64,000 nucleotides of DNA from Enterobacter sp. BIGb0383 (GCF_003751845.1 NZ_RJKQ01000001.1:682001-746000); one strand, 5' to 3'; positions 17,908-28,896 are shown, counted from the stretch's first letter. The notes: a model not told the origin generated them from the letters alone. Translations and numbers: made by a program.

Positions 17908-18831
17908 ATGACGAGTGATTTTATGAACGCGCTGCTTTATACGCTGGTTGTGGCCATCTGGGGCACCACCTGGATTGGTATTTATCTTCAACAGGGACCG
18001 GTTCCCGCCCCTGTCTCCATCTTCTGGCGCTTTGCCGTCGCCAGCGCAGTGATGATGCTCACACTTGTCGCCCTGCGCCGCCTGCGCAAAATGGCGCTGC
18101 GGGATCATCTCTTCTGCGTGCTGCAAGGGTGCTGCGTTTTTGCCTTTAACTTCTGGTGTTTTTATACCGCCGCCGCCTGGATCAGCTCCGGCCTCGAATC
18201 GGTGATTTTCTCGATGGCCGTCCTGTTCAACGCGATTAACAGCTTCCTGTTCTTCGGCCAGAGACCGCCTGCCCGTTTTTACGTCGCTGCCGGGATGGGC
18301 CTGCTCGGTATCGTCACCCTCTTCTGGCACGATCTCACCGCCAGCATTCTGAGCACTACGCTGCTGCTGGGGATCGGCCTGTCGGCGCTCGGCACCTACG
18401 GTTTCTCGCTGGGCAATATGATCAGCCTGCGCCATCAGCGCAACGGGCTGGATGTGATGACCACCAATGCGTGGGCGATGATGTGGGGAACTCTGGTAAT
18501 GGGCAGCATCGCCCTGATTCGCGGCGACGCTTTTACGCCGGAGTGGACCACGAGCTACCTGGGCGCACTGGTCTATCTGGCAATATTTGGTTCGGTGATT
18601 GGCTTTGGTGCCTACTTCACCCTGGTCGGGCGTATTGGCCCCGGCAAAGCCGCTTACAGCACCCTGCTGTTTCCGCTGGTCGCTCTCACGCTTTCCACCC
18701 TTTACGAAGGCTACAGCTGGAGTGCGAATGCGGTCGCCGGGCTGGCATTGATACTGCTGGGGAATCTGGTGATGTTTTCCCGACCGGAAAACTGGTTTAA
18801 AAGCCGACGGTTGCGTCGGGAAACGGCGTAA
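17908..18831 (+). CDS. EamA/DMT-family transporter
   Basis: Inner-membrane protein of 307 residues with about ten transmembrane helices in two EamA repeats (opening LLYTLVVAIWGTTWIGI). Such proteins mostly export amino acids or metabolites. Start at 17908 or 17923; neither has a good ribosome site. Divergent from an AraC gene, which suggests an inducible exporter. Substrate not predictable from sequence. Confidence 0.85.
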   Translation: MTSDFMNALLYTLVVAIWGTTWIGIYLQQGPVPAPVSIFWRFAVASAVMMLTLVALRRLRKMALRDHLFCVLQGCCVFAFNFWCFYTAAAWISSGLESVIFSMAVLFNAINSFLFFGQRPPARFYVAAGMGLLGIVTLFWHDLTASILSTTLLLGIGLSALGTYGFSLGNMISLRHQRNGLDVMTTNAWAMMWGTLVMGSIALIRGDAFTPEWTTSYLGALVYLAIFGSVIGFGAYFTLVGRIGPGKAAYSTLLFPLVALTLSTLYEGYSWSANAVAGLALILLGNLVMFSRPENWFKSRRLRRETA

Positions 18832-18837
18832 GGCAAC

Positions 18838-18858
18838 GCCCCGCACAAAAGGCGGGGC
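18838..18858. terminator. Terminator between convergent EamA transporter and ydcL
   Basis: GCCCCGC (18838-18844) pairs with GCGGGGC (18852-18858) across a seven-base loop between two convergent genes. The T-run ATTTTTTG follows some ten bases later within the end of ydcL. Probably serves the plus-strand gene. Confidence 0.6.
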
Positions 18859-18866
18859 AATCAGAA

Positions 18867-19535
18867 CTATTTTTTGTGCAGATCGAAGAGCGTAATGTCG
18901 GTCGCCATATTATCGATAACACCGCGCAGATCGCTCAGTTTCAACGGCGTTTTCTCATTGGAGACTGTCTTGCCTTCGCCCTGGCGCACCACTTTAAGCA
19001 CCGGTTTCTGCGTGGCTGCATCAATCAACTCGCCCTCAAAGAACAGTCGGGTATCCATACTGCGATGCCCGGTTGCCATCTGGGTCCCGGCCACCACCAT
19101 CGCCACCGGGATCACTTCATAGATCTGCAGTCCCTCTTTGCTGGTATCGACACCGGTGATGGCGCCGCGGAAGATCAGGCTGCGCGGTCCCGGCGTAGTC
19201 ACCAGCTGTAACCGCTGGCCGGCCGCCGTTTTCAGTTTGTTGTCGGTGTAAGACAGCACCTGATCGAGCACCGGCTGGCTAATCTGCGCGGTGGGTTTAG
19301 GTACCGGGTAATAGCTGACGGGAGTAAAGACCAGGCTGTCATACTTAGCCGCATTAAAATCGGGGGCCACCCAGCGTAAAACCGGTTTACCCGAGGGGGA
19401 TGTCGTTTGCTGCAAACCTGAATAATCTTTTAAAAAACCGGAGAACTGCTCAGGCTTAGTGACGTTAGAGGCACATCCGGACAGCGCCAGCACGCCAGCC
19501 AGCGCTGCAACGTGGAAAAGGTTCAGTGTACGCAT
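18867..19535 (-). CDS. ydcL: DUF3313 lipoprotein YdcL
   Basis: Lipoprotein of 222 residues, same length as E. coli YdcL. The signal peptide ends in a lipobox LALSGCAS with Cys22; the residue after the cysteine is Ala, which favours outer-membrane sorting. The DUF3313 body includes SLIFRGAITGVDTSKEGLQ. The ATG at 19535 puts the lipobox at the normal distance. Function unknown. Confidence 0.92.
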   Translation of the reverse strand: MRTLNLFHVAALAGVLALSGCASNVTKPEQFSGFLKDYSGLQQTTSPSGKPVLRWVAPDFNAAKYDSLVFTPVSYYPVPKPTAQISQPVLDQVLSYTDNKLKTAAGQRLQLVTTPGPRSLIFRGAITGVDTSKEGLQIYEVIPVAMVVAGTQMATGHRSMDTRLFFEGELIDAATQKPVLKVVRQGEGKTVSNEKTPLKLSDLRGVIDNMATDITLFDLHKK

Positions 19536-19632
19536 AAGGTTATCTCTGTTTTTGCGGGTTCGCCTAAAAGGTATAGCAAAAAACAGTACGCCTGGTGGGG
19601 TTAAAAAAGGGCGCAATGCGCGCCCTGATTAT

Positions 19633-21228
19633 TTACTTTATATCGACCTGAGTGAAAATATGCTTGCCGAACGGATCGACCTCGTAGCCCGTCACCTCTT
19701 TGCGTACCGGCTCAAAGATAGTCGAGTGGGCAATCATCACCGCCGGCATCTGATCGTGCATCATCTGCTGCGCCTGCTTGTACAGCTCGGTACGCTGGCC
19801 CTGGTCGCTGATGGCTTTGGCATCGGCAATCAGCTTATCAAACGGCTTGTAGCACCATTTGGCTGAGTTAGACCCCCCGTTGGCCGAGGTACAGGTAAAC
19901 AGCGGTCCGAAGAAGTTATCCGGGTCGCCGGTCGCCGTGGTCCAGCCCATCAGCGCCGCCTGGTGTTCACCGCCCTTCACGCGCTTGAGGTATTCGCCCC
20001 ACTCATAGGTCACGATTTTGGCCTGTACGCCAATTTTCGCCCAGTCGGCCTGAATCATCTCCGACATCCGTTTGGCGTTCGGGTTATAAGGACGCTGAAC
20101 CGGCATGGCCCACAGATCGATGCTCATGCCGTTGGCAAACCCGGCCTCTTTCAGCAAGGCACGTGCTTTTCCCGGGTCGTAGTCATAATCTTTCAGCTCG
20201 CTGTCGGCGCTCCACACGCCCGGCGGCAGCAGGTTTTTCGCCGCAATACCGGTGCCGTGGAAGACGGCCTCAATGATTGCTGGCTTATTAATAGCCATCG
20301 CCAGGGCCTGACGCACCTTGACGTTATCCAGCGGCGCTTTCTGGGTATTAAAGGCGAGGAAGCCGGTATTCAGCCCCGCTTTGCTCATCAGGTTGATATC
20401 TTTGTTCTCTTTCATCCGCGGTAGATCGGCGGGATTAGGGAACGGCATCACCTGACACTCGTTTTTCTCCAGCTTGGCAAAACGGACCGAGGCGTCCGGC
20501 GTGATGCTGAAGACCAGACGATCCAGCTTAGGTTTGCCATCCCAGTAATCCGGGAAAGCGGTAAACAGGATGCGTGAATCTTTCTGATACTGGGCCAGCT
20601 TAAACGGTCCGGTACCAATCGGGTCCATATCCACCCGCGTCGGGGTGCCCGCCTTCATCATCGCATCAGCATATTCCGCCGACAGAATCGAGGCGAAATA
20701 CCATGCTAAGTCGGCAACAAATGGCGCTTCAGGATGGGCCAGCGTGAAACGCACCTGGTAGTCATCGATCTTATCAATGGCGGTAATCAGGGTCGCGAAC
20801 TCCAGGCTTTCAAAGTTGGAATAGTTACCGTTAGAGACGTTGTGATAAGGGTGTTTGGGATCTTTCTGTCGCATAAACGAGAAGATCACATCGTCGGCGT
20901 TAAAGTCGCGGGTCGGGGTAAAGTATTTGTTGCTCTGGAACTTCACGCCTTTACGCAGATGGAAGGTGTACACCTTGCCGTCTTCGCTCACTTCCCAGCG
21001 CTCTGCCAGGCTCGGCAGCAGCTCGGTGGTGCCGGGTTTAAAATCCACCAGACGGTTATACACCGGTACCGCGCTGGCATCCACGCTGGTGCCCGAGGTA
21101 TAGAGCTGAGGGTTAAAGTTCTCCGGCGATCCTTCGGAGCAGTAGACCAGGGTTTTGGCCGCAACGGCGGAACTGACGCTGAGTGCGGCGAGCGTCAGAA
21201 TGAATGTTGTGCTTTTCCTTATCATCAT
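19633..21228 (-). CDS. DppA-like periplasmic peptide-binding protein
   Basis: Substrate-binding protein of 531 residues (SBP family 5) with a signal peptide ending near AVAAK. It is strikingly similar to E. coli DppA throughout (CSEGSPENFNPQLYTSGT opening, SIDLWAMPVQRPYNPNAKR, FEPVRKEVTGYEVDP), so it is likely a dipeptide-binding paralogue. No permease or ATPase gene lies nearby, so it probably shares the Dpp transporter. Divergent from a PepT-like peptidase, which suggests a peptide capture and breakdown pair. Confidence 0.88.
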   Translation of the reverse strand: MMIRKSTTFILTLAALSVSSAVAAKTLVYCSEGSPENFNPQLYTSGTSVDASAVPVYNRLVDFKPGTTELLPSLAERWEVSEDGKVYTFHLRKGVKFQSNKYFTPTRDFNADDVIFSFMRQKDPKHPYHNVSNGNYSNFESLEFATLITAIDKIDDYQVRFTLAHPEAPFVADLAWYFASILSAEYADAMMKAGTPTRVDMDPIGTGPFKLAQYQKDSRILFTAFPDYWDGKPKLDRLVFSITPDASVRFAKLEKNECQVMPFPNPADLPRMKENKDINLMSKAGLNTGFLAFNTQKAPLDNVKVRQALAMAINKPAIIEAVFHGTGIAAKNLLPPGVWSADSELKDYDYDPGKARALLKEAGFANGMSIDLWAMPVQRPYNPNAKRMSEMIQADWAKIGVQAKIVTYEWGEYLKRVKGGEHQAALMGWTTATGDPDNFFGPLFTCTSANGGSNSAKWCYKPFDKLIADAKAISDQGQRTELYKQAQQMMHDQMPAVMIAHSTIFEPVRKEVTGYEVDPFGKHIFTQVDIK

Positions 21229-21356
21229 GTTCGGCCTTTTATCTCTGATGGCTAATTTATTTGATGGCTAATTATTTTCTTGTCGTTTGCGGTTTAATAC
21301 ATAACATTAAAGTTCTATTGCAAACACCTGATAAATCAAATAAAGAAGGAATCACT

Positions 21357-22586
21357 ATGTCCTCGCAGCTGAGCAGTCAATTAACCCAACGCTTCTTTCG
21401 CTATCTCGCCATCACCAGTCAGAGCGATCCTGCGGCCACCACCTTGCCGACCACCGCAGGCCAGCACGATATGGCCCGCGAACTGGCGCAGGAGCTGAAA
21501 AACCTGGGTCTTGAGGAGATTGTGATCGACGAGCACGCCACCGTTACGGCGGTCAAAAAAGGCAACGTGCCGGGCGCGCCGCGCATCGGTTTTATTACCC
21601 ATATCGACACCGTTGACGTCGGATTGTCACCGGATATTCATCCACAAATCCTCACCTTTACTGGTGAAGACCTCTGTCTTAACCCGGAAAAAGACATCTG
21701 GCTGCGGGTCAGTGAGCATCCGGAGATCCTCGCGTATCCAGGTGAAGAGATTATTTTTAGCGACGGAACCAGCGTGCTGGGCGCGGACAATAAGTCGGCG
21801 GTCACGGTGGTGATGACGCTGCTGGAGAACCTGACGGCGGCGGATCGCCACGGGGATATCGTGGTGGCCTTTGTGCCGGATGAAGAAGTGGGCCTGCGCG
21901 GCGCTAAGGCGCTGGATCTGAAGCGCTTCGACGTCGATTTTGCCTGGACTATCGACTGCTGCGAACTGGGCGAGATCGTCTATGAAAACTTTAACGCGGC
22001 GGCGGCGGAGATCCGTTTTACCGGCGTCACCGCACACCCGATGTCATCGAAAGGCGTTCTGGTGAACCCGCTGCTGATGGCGACCGACTTTATCAGCCAC
22101 TTCGACCGGCTGCAGACGCCGGAGCATACCGCCGGACGCGAAGGCTATGTCTGGTTTAACGGAATGCAGGCGGTGCAGAGCTATGCGGTACTGAATGCCA
22201 GCATTCGTGACTTTGACCTGGCAAGCTTCGAGCAGCGCAAGCAGCAGATCGCCGATGTGGCAGAGAAGATTGCCGCGCAGTACCCGACGGCAAAAGTGGA
22301 ATTCCAGATTAGCGATACCTACAGCAATATCAGCAACGCTATCGGCGAGGATCGCCGCGCGGTGGATCTGATGTTCGAGGCAATGACCTCTCTCGGCATT
22401 ACCCCGAAACCGACCCCGATGCGCGGCGGTACCGACGGTGCGGCGCTATCGGCCAAAGGCCTGCTGACGCCGAACTTCTTTACCGGTGCGCATAACTTCC
22501 ACTCAAAATTTGAGTTTCTGCCGCTCAGAGCCTTTGAGGCCTCGTACAAGGTCGCGCACCAGCTCTGTCTGCTGGCGGCCCGTTAA
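21357..22586 (+). CDS. PepT-like tripeptidase (M20B)
   Basis: Cytoplasmic zinc peptidase of 409 residues, related to PepT, which removes the N-terminal residue of tripeptides. Metal ligands are seen in FITHIDTVD (His82; Asp84 next to it catalytic), LGADNKS, PDEEVGL (Glu-Glu), TIDCCELGE and [12 protein letters not shown] at 21357 has AAGAAGGA seven bases upstream; a longer in-frame extension is rejected. It is a second PepT-type gene rather than the pepT next to potABCD in E. coli. Convergent with tehB, overlapping by four bases. Confidence 0.88.
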   Translation: MSSQLSSQLTQRFFRYLAITSQSDPAATTLPTTAGQHDMARELAQELKNLGLEEIVIDEHATVTAVKKGNVPGAPRIGFITHIDTVDVGLSPDIHPQILTFTGEDLCLNPEKDIWLRVSEHPEILAYPGEEIIFSDGTSVLGADNKSAVTVVMTLLENLTAADRHGDIVVAFVPDEEVGLRGAKALDLKRFDVDFAWTIDCCELGEIVYENFNAAAAEIRFTGVTAHPMSSKGVLVNPLLMATDFISHFDRLQTPEHTAGREGYVWFNGMQAVQSYAVLNASIRDFDLASFEQRKQQIADVAEKIAAQYPTAKVEFQISDTYSNISNAIGEDRRAVDLMFEAMTSLGITPKPTPMRGGTDGAALSAKGLLTPNFFTGAHNFHSKFEFLPLRAFEASYKVAHQLCLLAAR

Positions 22587-23179
22587 TCGGGCTTACGCGC
22601 CAGCAGCGTGGCAAAACGCAGCTTGATACGGTTACCGTTAGCGTCGGTGCGGTGTAGCTCACCGATGTTTTCGTTATCCTTCAGCAGCTCCCAGCCCGCA
22701 TAGTACTGCCGCAGCTCGCCGGTTTTAAAGGCAAACGGGAAGCCGACGGTGCACGGATAGTCTTCCGTATCCATCGCCGCCACGATCAGGTTATAGCCGC
22801 CGGGACGCGTGCAGCGCTGCATATTGTCGATAAGGCCAGGGATGGTTTCCGGCTGCAGGAACATCAGCACGACGGTGGAAAGAATAAAGTCGTACTCGCC
22901 GTCAAAACGCAGCTGGTTCAGATCGGCAATCTCAGAATGCAGATTTTCCATCCCTTCCGCGCTGACAATGCGCTGCAGATTTTCAATACTGCCCGGGTTT
23001 TTATCCCACGCGGTGACATCAAATCCCTGAGAAGCAAGCCACAGGCTGTTACGCCCGTTACCACAGCCCAGATCCAGCGCCTTGCCCGGCGCGATAATCG
23101 TCGTGGCGTGCAGTACCTCGGAGTGGGTCGGGGTCATTGCATATTTTTCGCTAAAGTAGCCGATTTCACGGATTGTCAT
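22583..23179 (-). CDS. tehB: Tellurite methyltransferase TehB
   Basis: SAM-dependent methyltransferase of 198 residues that acts on tellurite, giving resistance. The SAM-binding [15 protein letters not shown] motif lies near residue 36, and [12 protein letters not shown] and [18 protein letters not shown] are typical of TehB. Four-base overlap with tehA (ATGA) shows coupling. Close match to E. coli TehB. Confidence 0.94.
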   Translation of the reverse strand: MTIREIGYFSEKYAMTPTHSEVLHATTIIAPGKALDLGCGNGRNSLWLASQGFDVTAWDKNPGSIENLQRIVSAEGMENLHSEIADLNQLRFDGEYDFILSTVVLMFLQPETIPGLIDNMQRCTRPGGYNLIVAAMDTEDYPCTVGFPFAFKTGELRQYYAGWELLKDNENIGELHRTDANGNRIKLRFATLLARKPD

Positions 23180-24180
23180 TTTCTCTCCTCAGGTTTTTTC
23201 AGCATCACGCTGTCGGTGCGCAGCAGCAACCTGCCCTGAATTAACAGCAGCAGCGTGCGCAGCAACAGCAGCGCGATAATTATATTGGTGAAGATAAACA
23301 GCGGTATAGCCAGATTATGATAAAAACCGGACCCCGCTTCGTGTCCCAGATGCAGGCCGGTGGTCGCCAGCGCCGAGACGCCGAACGAGAAGCTCCAGAA
23401 AGAGACATTAAACGGCTGACGCAGATACCAGGGGATTAGCCGCAGAGTAAACAGCAGTTGCAGCAGACCGTAGCCAAACAACATTTTCGCCAGCGTATCG
23501 CCGTGACCGCCGTTAACGCTAAGCCAGGCGCTACAGGCCACCAGCGCCGGAGCCAGCTGGATCCCAAGCGAAGTCCGCTGAGCCACGGGCAGTTCGTCGG
23601 TACTGCGCAGACGCTGCAAAATCGCCGGTTCCAGGCTTATCCAGGAGAAGATACCCGCGCCCAGAAACGCCAGTCCGGCATCGTTAAAGCCCAGCGCCCC
23701 GCAGGCCATGGCGCTGATAAAATTGTTTGCCACCGTCGGCAGATAGAGCGCGGGCGTGGTGGCTTCCCTCGGGTGTTTGCCTCGCCACAGCCCCGCCGTT
23801 TGCCAGGCGGCATAGCCGAGCTGTAGCACAACGCCGATACTGAACAGCCCCAGCGCCAGGGTTCGGGTCCAGGGCAGCACGCCAATCGACACCAGCATGG
23901 TGGTCGCCGGAAACAAGCTGACGAAATTGCTCATCACCGGATGGCGCATTTCGGCCACCACGCTCCAGGGAAAGCGGATCAACCTGACCAGCAGCGCCAG
24001 CGTCAGCAGGCTCCAGATAATGATGGCCAGCACCACCAGCGTATCGCCGGGCCAGCGGCCAACCGGCAGGATCGTCGCGGCATAGCGCCAGGCGAACCCC
24101 ATACCAATGATGCCCAGCACCATACCAAAATAACCCGACGGTAGATTTAGCGCCGGTATCGCGTTCTTATCGTTCTGCAT
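23176..24180 (-). CDS. tehA: Dicarboxylate/tellurite channel TehA
   Basis: Inner-membrane protein of 334 residues with ten predicted helices, bacterial homologue of the SLAC1 anion channel family. Expressed with tehB as an operon giving tellurite resistance in E. coli. The N-terminal [19 protein letters not shown] and later [20 protein letters not shown] segments are family-typical, the latter including the pore-gating phenylalanine region. Divergent from ydcK. Confidence 0.93.
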   Translation of the reverse strand: MQNDKNAIPALNLPSGYFGMVLGIIGMGFAWRYAATILPVGRWPGDTLVVLAIIIWSLLTLALLVRLIRFPWSVVAEMRHPVMSNFVSLFPATTMLVSIGVLPWTRTLALGLFSIGVVLQLGYAAWQTAGLWRGKHPREATTPALYLPTVANNFISAMACGALGFNDAGLAFLGAGIFSWISLEPAILQRLRSTDELPVAQRTSLGIQLAPALVACSAWLSVNGGHGDTLAKMLFGYGLLQLLFTLRLIPWYLRQPFNVSFWSFSFGVSALATTGLHLGHEAGSGFYHNLAIPLFIFTNIIIALLLLRTLLLLIQGRLLLRTDSVMLKKPEERK

Positions 24181-24273
24181 TCTGTTGAAACTTTAAAATG
24201 TATTTCAAATGCATTTTATGTCAGCGCGTTAATCTTTGCTAGCTTTAAAGGAAAGCGTCAGCCAGGGAAACGA

Positions 24274-25254
24274 ATGCAAAAATACCGCCTCAGCGAAGAA
24301 CCTCGCCCCTTCACATACCAGCACAACGGTGAAAAGTGCAGCCTTCTGCTGCGCCAGATTATCGCCGTTGCTGACTTTGCCGATGTCACCGCCGGCACGC
24401 CTGGCGGCTGGATCGACGATGAAAGCGCGCTCTCGCAGCAGGGTTACTGCTGGATCTACGATCACAACAGCATGGTGTTTTCCGGGGCCCTTATTCGCGG
24501 TGATGCGCGACTGACCGGCCCCTGCGAAGTCAGCCATGGCGCGGTCATTGAGGGAATGGCCTGGATAGATGAAAGCCGCATTGGCCAGGGCGCAAGAATC
24601 AGTGACAACGTCACGGTGAAGCAGTCAATCGTACAGGGAGAGTGCCGCCTTTCCGGCGATGCGCAGGTGCTGGATCATAGCCATATTATCGGGATGCGCG
24701 GCCTGACCGACGAAGATACGCAGCGGCTGCATATCTATGACCGGGCCAGAGTTATCGACTCCCGGGTTGTCCATCAGGCGCAAATATACGGCGATGCCGT
24801 GGTGCGGATGGCGTTTATTGAGCACCGGGCCGAGGTCTTCGGCTTTGCCCGCCTGGAGGGAAACGCCCTGAATAACGTCTGGGTGTGCGACTGTGCGAAG
24901 GTCTACGATCATGCCCGGCTGCTGGCGGGCGACGAAGAGGATGCCATTCCGACGCTGCGCTACAGCGCTCAGGTCGCGGAACATGCCACCGTTGAGGGCA
25001 ACTGCGTGCTGCGTCATCATGTCCGGGTTGGCGGCCATGCTTACCTGCGCGGCGGCCCGCTGCTGCTTGACGATAACGTGCTGATTGAAGGGCGAGTACA
25101 AATCTATGGCGATGTGCTGATCGAGCATCATATTGCGCTGCGGGATAACGCGATTATCGATGCCCGGCACAGCGACAGCATTCATCTGCGCGGCCCGAAA
25201 GTGGTGGACGACCAGCAGTGTATTACCCGTACGCCGCTGGTCGGTCTGCTATAG
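24274..25254 (+). CDS. ydcK: Left-handed beta-helix protein YdcK
   Basis: Protein of 326 residues built mainly of hexapeptide-like repeats (for example [19 protein letters not shown] and later [19 protein letters not shown]), forming a left-handed beta-helix. The fold is common in acyltransferases, but no substrate is known. Length equals that of E. coli YdcK. Its end overlaps the convergent rimL stop by six bases. Confidence 0.92.
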   Translation: MQKYRLSEEPRPFTYQHNGEKCSLLLRQIIAVADFADVTAGTPGGWIDDESALSQQGYCWIYDHNSMVFSGALIRGDARLTGPCEVSHGAVIEGMAWIDESRIGQGARISDNVTVKQSIVQGECRLSGDAQVLDHSHIIGMRGLTDEDTQRLHIYDRARVIDSRVVHQAQIYGDAVVRMAFIEHRAEVFGFARLEGNALNNVWVCDCAKVYDHARLLAGDEEDAIPTLRYSAQVAEHATVEGNCVLRHHVRVGGHAYLRGGPLLLDDNVLIEGRVQIYGDVLIEHHIALRDNAIIDARHSDSIHLRGPKVVDDQQCITRTPLVGLL

Positions 25255-25812
25255 GCTTTTCTCGATAATCCGGCCGTAGATATTCTGATCCCAGAACTCG
25301 CCGTTCAGAAACTCGGCCTGTTTCAGGCAGCCTTCCAGCTGGAACCCGTTACGCAGCGCCACCTGATTGCTGGCTTCGTTCGCCACCCGACATTTGATCA
25401 CAAAGCGGCGCAGCTCGCCGCTGTCGGCATGGTAGTGGATCAAGGCCTGCAGCGCCTTCGACAGCAGCCCCTTCCCTTTATTCTCGTCATCCAGCCAGTA
25501 GCCGATATAACCCGTTTTATTCGAAGGCTCAATCAGGTTAAAGGAGATCACCCCCACCAGCACTTCACGCGCGAAGATCAAAAACATTTTGGCAAAGCCG
25601 CGCTGATGCAGGATCACATTACCCTGCACATTTTTACGGGTGTCGTCTTCCGCTTTAACATACTGAGGCCAGTCGAGGGAGTGCTGGAGCTGGTCCTTAT
25701 TGCGTTGCACCATCCGGTGGAGTTCCGGCACATAGCATTCGCTGGCCGCACGCAGCAGCAACTGGTCGTTGATGCGGATCTCGTCCACCACGTGTTCGTA
25801 GGTTGTGTTCAT
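25249..25812 (-). CDS. rimL: Ribosomal protein L7/L12 serine acetyltransferase RimL
   Basis: GNAT acetyltransferase of 187 residues that modifies the N-terminal serine of L12 to give L7. The acetyl-CoA loop reads GKGLLSKAL (about residue 112) and the C-terminal [25 protein letters not shown] is as in E. coli RimL. The N-terminus is several residues longer than in E. coli. In E. coli ydcH lies between rimL and opgD; here the 162-base gap holds only the opgD terminator. Confidence 0.93.
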   Translation of the reverse strand: MNTTYEHVVDEIRINDQLLLRAASECYVPELHRMVQRNKDQLQHSLDWPQYVKAEDDTRKNVQGNVILHQRGFAKMFLIFAREVLVGVISFNLIEPSNKTGYIGYWLDDENKGKGLLSKALQALIHYHADSGELRRFVIKCRVANEASNQVALRNGFQLEGCLKQAEFLNGEFWDQNIYGRIIEKSL

Positions 25813-25941
25813 TAAGCCTCCCCTGAAATGCTAATGCCAACGGGTCATGCGCCCGAAAATATATCTTTAACAAGTTTGTAACTGAAAGCGGACGGGGATG
25901 AAAGCTATTAATATCGGGGAGCTGTCGTGCGCGGAAAAAAA

Positions 25942-25963
25942 ACAGGCCCATTTAAGGGCCTGT
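25942..25963 (-). terminator. Terminator of opgD
   Basis: ACAGGCCC (25942-25949) pairs with GGGCCTGT (25956-25963). Reading on the minus strand it is followed by a run of eight T residues. It lies 12 bases past the opgD stop. Confidence 0.85.
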
Positions 25964-25974
25964 GTTATGACGGA

Positions 25975-27630
25975 TTAACGCATAATCCGGTCGTCAACGT
26001 ACTGACGCTTATCCGGCGGCGGCGGGAAATACTGGTACAGCCAGGTTTCGCTGATCGCATCGCCCTGACAGCGCAGGAACATCCGCATTTCGACCGGGTC
26101 GGTGGAGTCGTTGGTCGGATACCAGTCAAACTGGATACGGTAGCCGTCAATCGGCTCAACGTAGAGGATCTCCACCTGCTTCGCTTCCCCGTTAGAGAGC
26201 GTGATCACCGGCTCGATACCTTTCGGTGCCGAGGCGATGAGGTCCCCGCCGACAAAGTCGATAGCAAAGCGGCGCGCCCACACTTTCGGGTAGTGCTCGC
26301 CCGGCGCCCAGCCTTCCGGGAAGCCGCCCATCCCGGTACGGGTTGCCATCACCCGCGCCATTGGCGAACGCACCGGCGGCTGCGCGCTCCAGTAGAGACG
26401 ATAGGTAAACTCCAGCTCGTCACCGGCTTTGATCGGTTTTTCCGGCTGCCAGAAGCAGACGATATTATCCAGAGTTTCGCCGGTAGTCGGGATCTCCATC
26501 AGGCCGATACTGCCCTTACCCCACTTGTTACGCGGTTCGACCCACAGGCTCGGTCGCTTGTTATACCAGCCCATAATGTCCTGATAGTGGGAGAAATCGC
26601 GGTCCAGCTGTAGCAGCCCGAAGCCTTTCGGGTTTTTATCCTCAAAGGCGTTAAATTGCAGCTTCTGCGGGTTATTCAGCGGACGGCAGATCCACTCCCC
26701 GTTACCGCGCCACATGGCCAGACGGTCGGAGTCGTGAATTTGCGGGTGAATGGTGTCACACATGCGGCGTTCGTTATTGCCACAGCTGAACATACTGGTC
26801 ATCGGGGCGATACCCAGCTGCTTGATGTCCTTACGGGCATAGAGGCGGTTATCGACCTCCATAATCACCTGGCTCTTCTCGCAGTGGATAATGAACTTAT
26901 AGGCACCGGTGATGCTCGGACTGTCGAGCAGCGCGTAGACGGTAAAGCTGGTGTCATCGGCCTTGGCGGTTTCAAACCAGAAGGAAGTGAAGTCCGGGAA
27001 CTCTTCCGGCGTGTCGGTAAAGGTGTCAATCGCCAGACCGCGGGCGGACAGGCCGTACTGATACGTACTGTCTACCGCGCGGAAGTAGCTGGCACCGAGG
27101 AACGACACCACGTCACGGCGGGCCAGCTCCGGGGCTTTGAAAGCGCGGAAACCGGCAAAGCCGAGGTCGGTCTGCCCTTCCAACTGGCGGGTATCGACAC
27201 CGGCATCGTTATACTGGAACAGCTCCGGGCGGAAATGGATCTCCCGCGCCTGGCGGCTATCAGAATCGAGCGAGAACATACGCACGCGGCGGCGGAAGCC
27301 CATGCCGACGTGGAAGAACTGCACGTCAAGCTGACGGCCTTCGATATTGTTCCACAGGGAGTGAGCAGCATCGTACTGAATGCTGTTATAGGCCTGCGGG
27401 GTTAAGTTTGCCAGCGTCTCCGGCAGCGGACGCGGTGCGCCGCCCCAGGGAGTCTGCGCCAGGTCATGGGCCATCGATTGCAGCGTGTCGAAATCAAAGC
27501 GACGGGACTGGCCGTCAGCAATATCGGATTCGGCAGCAAAGGCGGCGCGCGAGAAGAGGCTGGCGATTCCGGTGGTGCCGGTTGCGGCGGCAAGCGCCAG
27601 GGAGCCCTGGATAAATCGTCTGCGGTTCAT
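25975..27630 (-). CDS. opgD: Periplasmic glucan biosynthesis protein OpgD (MdoD)
   Basis: Protein of 551 residues that shapes the backbone of osmoregulated periplasmic glucans. The N-terminus [18 protein letters not shown] is a twin-arginine signal, as in E. coli OpgD. The ATG at 27630 places that signal at the start. The mature domain shows [15 protein letters not shown] and the C-terminal [12 protein letters not shown]. No linked opgGH. An intrinsic terminator follows. Confidence 0.95.
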   Translation of the reverse strand: MNRRRFIQGSLALAAATGTTGIASLFSRAAFAAESDIADGQSRRFDFDTLQSMAHDLAQTPWGGAPRPLPETLANLTPQAYNSIQYDAAHSLWNNIEGRQLDVQFFHVGMGFRRRVRMFSLDSDSRQAREIHFRPELFQYNDAGVDTRQLEGQTDLGFAGFRAFKAPELARRDVVSFLGASYFRAVDSTYQYGLSARGLAIDTFTDTPEEFPDFTSFWFETAKADDTSFTVYALLDSPSITGAYKFIIHCEKSQVIMEVDNRLYARKDIKQLGIAPMTSMFSCGNNERRMCDTIHPQIHDSDRLAMWRGNGEWICRPLNNPQKLQFNAFEDKNPKGFGLLQLDRDFSHYQDIMGWYNKRPSLWVEPRNKWGKGSIGLMEIPTTGETLDNIVCFWQPEKPIKAGDELEFTYRLYWSAQPPVRSPMARVMATRTGMGGFPEGWAPGEHYPKVWARRFAIDFVGGDLIASAPKGIEPVITLSNGEAKQVEILYVEPIDGYRIQFDWYPTNDSTDPVEMRMFLRCQGDAISETWLYQYFPPPPDKRQYVDDRIMR

Positions 27631-28062
27631 GCCTGCGAAAACGTCCTTCTGGTCGGTGAATAGTGCCCGCGTCACTGCCAGACTGCGGCAGGAAATACGG
27701 CGTTAAGAGGGCTCACTCTAGACAAAATTCATTAAAAATCCAATTGTTGAGCGCTGAATATCTGAGCAAAACGCGAAATATTTTCTGTCGATGGGAGCAG
27801 CCTGAAAGCGGCGTAAAGATATGTATAAATTAGTGGCCCTGTGTTTGCTTCTTTTTGACCTTTCGACTTTGGCTGGTCTCAGCCGACGAAACTTACCTCC
27901 AGCCAGTATCCGATTGCTTTAACGGATATAATCGCCAGCCCGTTTTCTCTGGCAGAGATTCCGAAAGATCATCTAACAATTGCGTGCTGGAATTTTCGGC
28001 AACTTCGGTCTAGAACATTCACAATGTGTGATAATAATAGATAAGCCAACAAAGAGGTTAGC
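27631..28062. other. Gene-free stretch between opgD and an orphan gene
   Basis: 432 bases between divergent genes. AT content rises toward 28.0 kb. It must hold the promoters of opgD and of the gene at 28063. I see no convincing open frame or repeat. The composition change suggests a junction between backbone and acquired DNA. Confidence 0.5.
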
Positions 28063-28770
28063 ATGTATGACTTATTAACGTTAAGACGAGATATAGAATC
28101 ACTTGGGACTAAAAGTAAAGAAAACCCTTTTGTGTGGGAGGAACAAAATGGCATTGTCAATGAGGAACTTACTAATCAATTCCATAATGGCAAAAGACGT
28201 AAGAACCATGTAAACGACCTGACTGAATATTGTTGGCTCGTTTATAAAAAAGCACTTATGTCAACGGGACCAATGTTAATAGGCCGTTCAGGTGATCTAT
28301 GGAGAGAAAGTGTATTAGCACAATTTGATTTAAATAAAGATGAATATCTCTGGAAGACAAATGCGCCTGGCAACATCTTAATGATGGATAAATGGGCTAC
28401 TACTCTGAATGATGCATGGGTGCTTGGAGGTATTCACCGGCATGCAGATTTTCATCTGATGTCCTTACTAGCTCCAGAAAATCTCTGGAATTATCAATCT
28501 GGTTATCATGTAGTAACGGCAAGGGAAATTCTCGGACTTCAAAAGTTCGGATATCAAAGAGAGGCAATCGGGAATAAGGTTATATTTAAGTGCCAAGACA
28601 CCTCATCTGCGGACAATGCGAACCTGTGGTCCTATTCATTACTAATGAAGAAGGAAGCATCGCAGCGAGAATCTTCAATCAACAAACTCATTTTCGAACC
28701 CGTTGCTGGCTTAAATCAAGAGATACAAAGCTTTGACCATTCAAGATTAAGACGACAAAACCATTTTTAA
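28063..28770 (+). CDS. Hypothetical protein, AT-rich orphan
   Basis: Protein of 235 residues that I do not recognise. It is soluble, with no signal peptide, and rich in Trp, His and Asn. The central part reads GGIHRHADFHLMSLLAPENL. AGAGG lies seven bases before the ATG. Its codon use is clearly more AT-rich than that of opgD or the downstream transport genes, which points to horizontal gain. It stands alone. An effector, toxin or immunity role is possible but nothing visible proves it. Confidence 0.65.
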   Translation: MYDLLTLRRDIESLGTKSKENPFVWEEQNGIVNEELTNQFHNGKRRKNHVNDLTEYCWLVYKKALMSTGPMLIGRSGDLWRESVLAQFDLNKDEYLWKTNAPGNILMMDKWATTLNDAWVLGGIHRHADFHLMSLLAPENLWNYQSGYHVVTAREILGLQKFGYQREAIGNKVIFKCQDTSSADNANLWSYSLLMKKEASQRESSINKLIFEPVAGLNQEIQSFDHSRLRRQNHF

Positions 28771-28847
28771 TAATATCATCCATCTAATGAGTTGAATCTG
28801 ATATAGAATACATGCCAGGTAGTGTTGTGTTTAGTTCGGAATAAAAA

Positions 28848-28877
28848 TCCCCCGGACGGACATCGTCGGCCGGGGGA
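28848..28877 (-). terminator. Terminator of the aminotransferase/binding-protein operon
   Basis: TCCCCCGG (28848-28855) pairs with CCGGGGGA (28870-28877). On the minus strand the stem is followed by TTTTTATT. It lies 20 bases past the stop of the binding-protein gene. Confidence 0.85.
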
Positions 28878-28896
28878 GAACGGTAAAATAAGATAA

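Noticed and set aside
17809-18846. Minus-strand open frame of 345 codons opposite the EamA transporter
   Set aside because: Composition (rich in Gln, Gly, Arg, His) is that of an antisense frame of a membrane protein; the plus-strand product has clear transmembrane repeats.
26656-27405. Plus-strand open frame of 249 codons opposite opgD
   Set aside because: Antisense shadow of opgD, which is supported by a Tat signal and full-length similarity.
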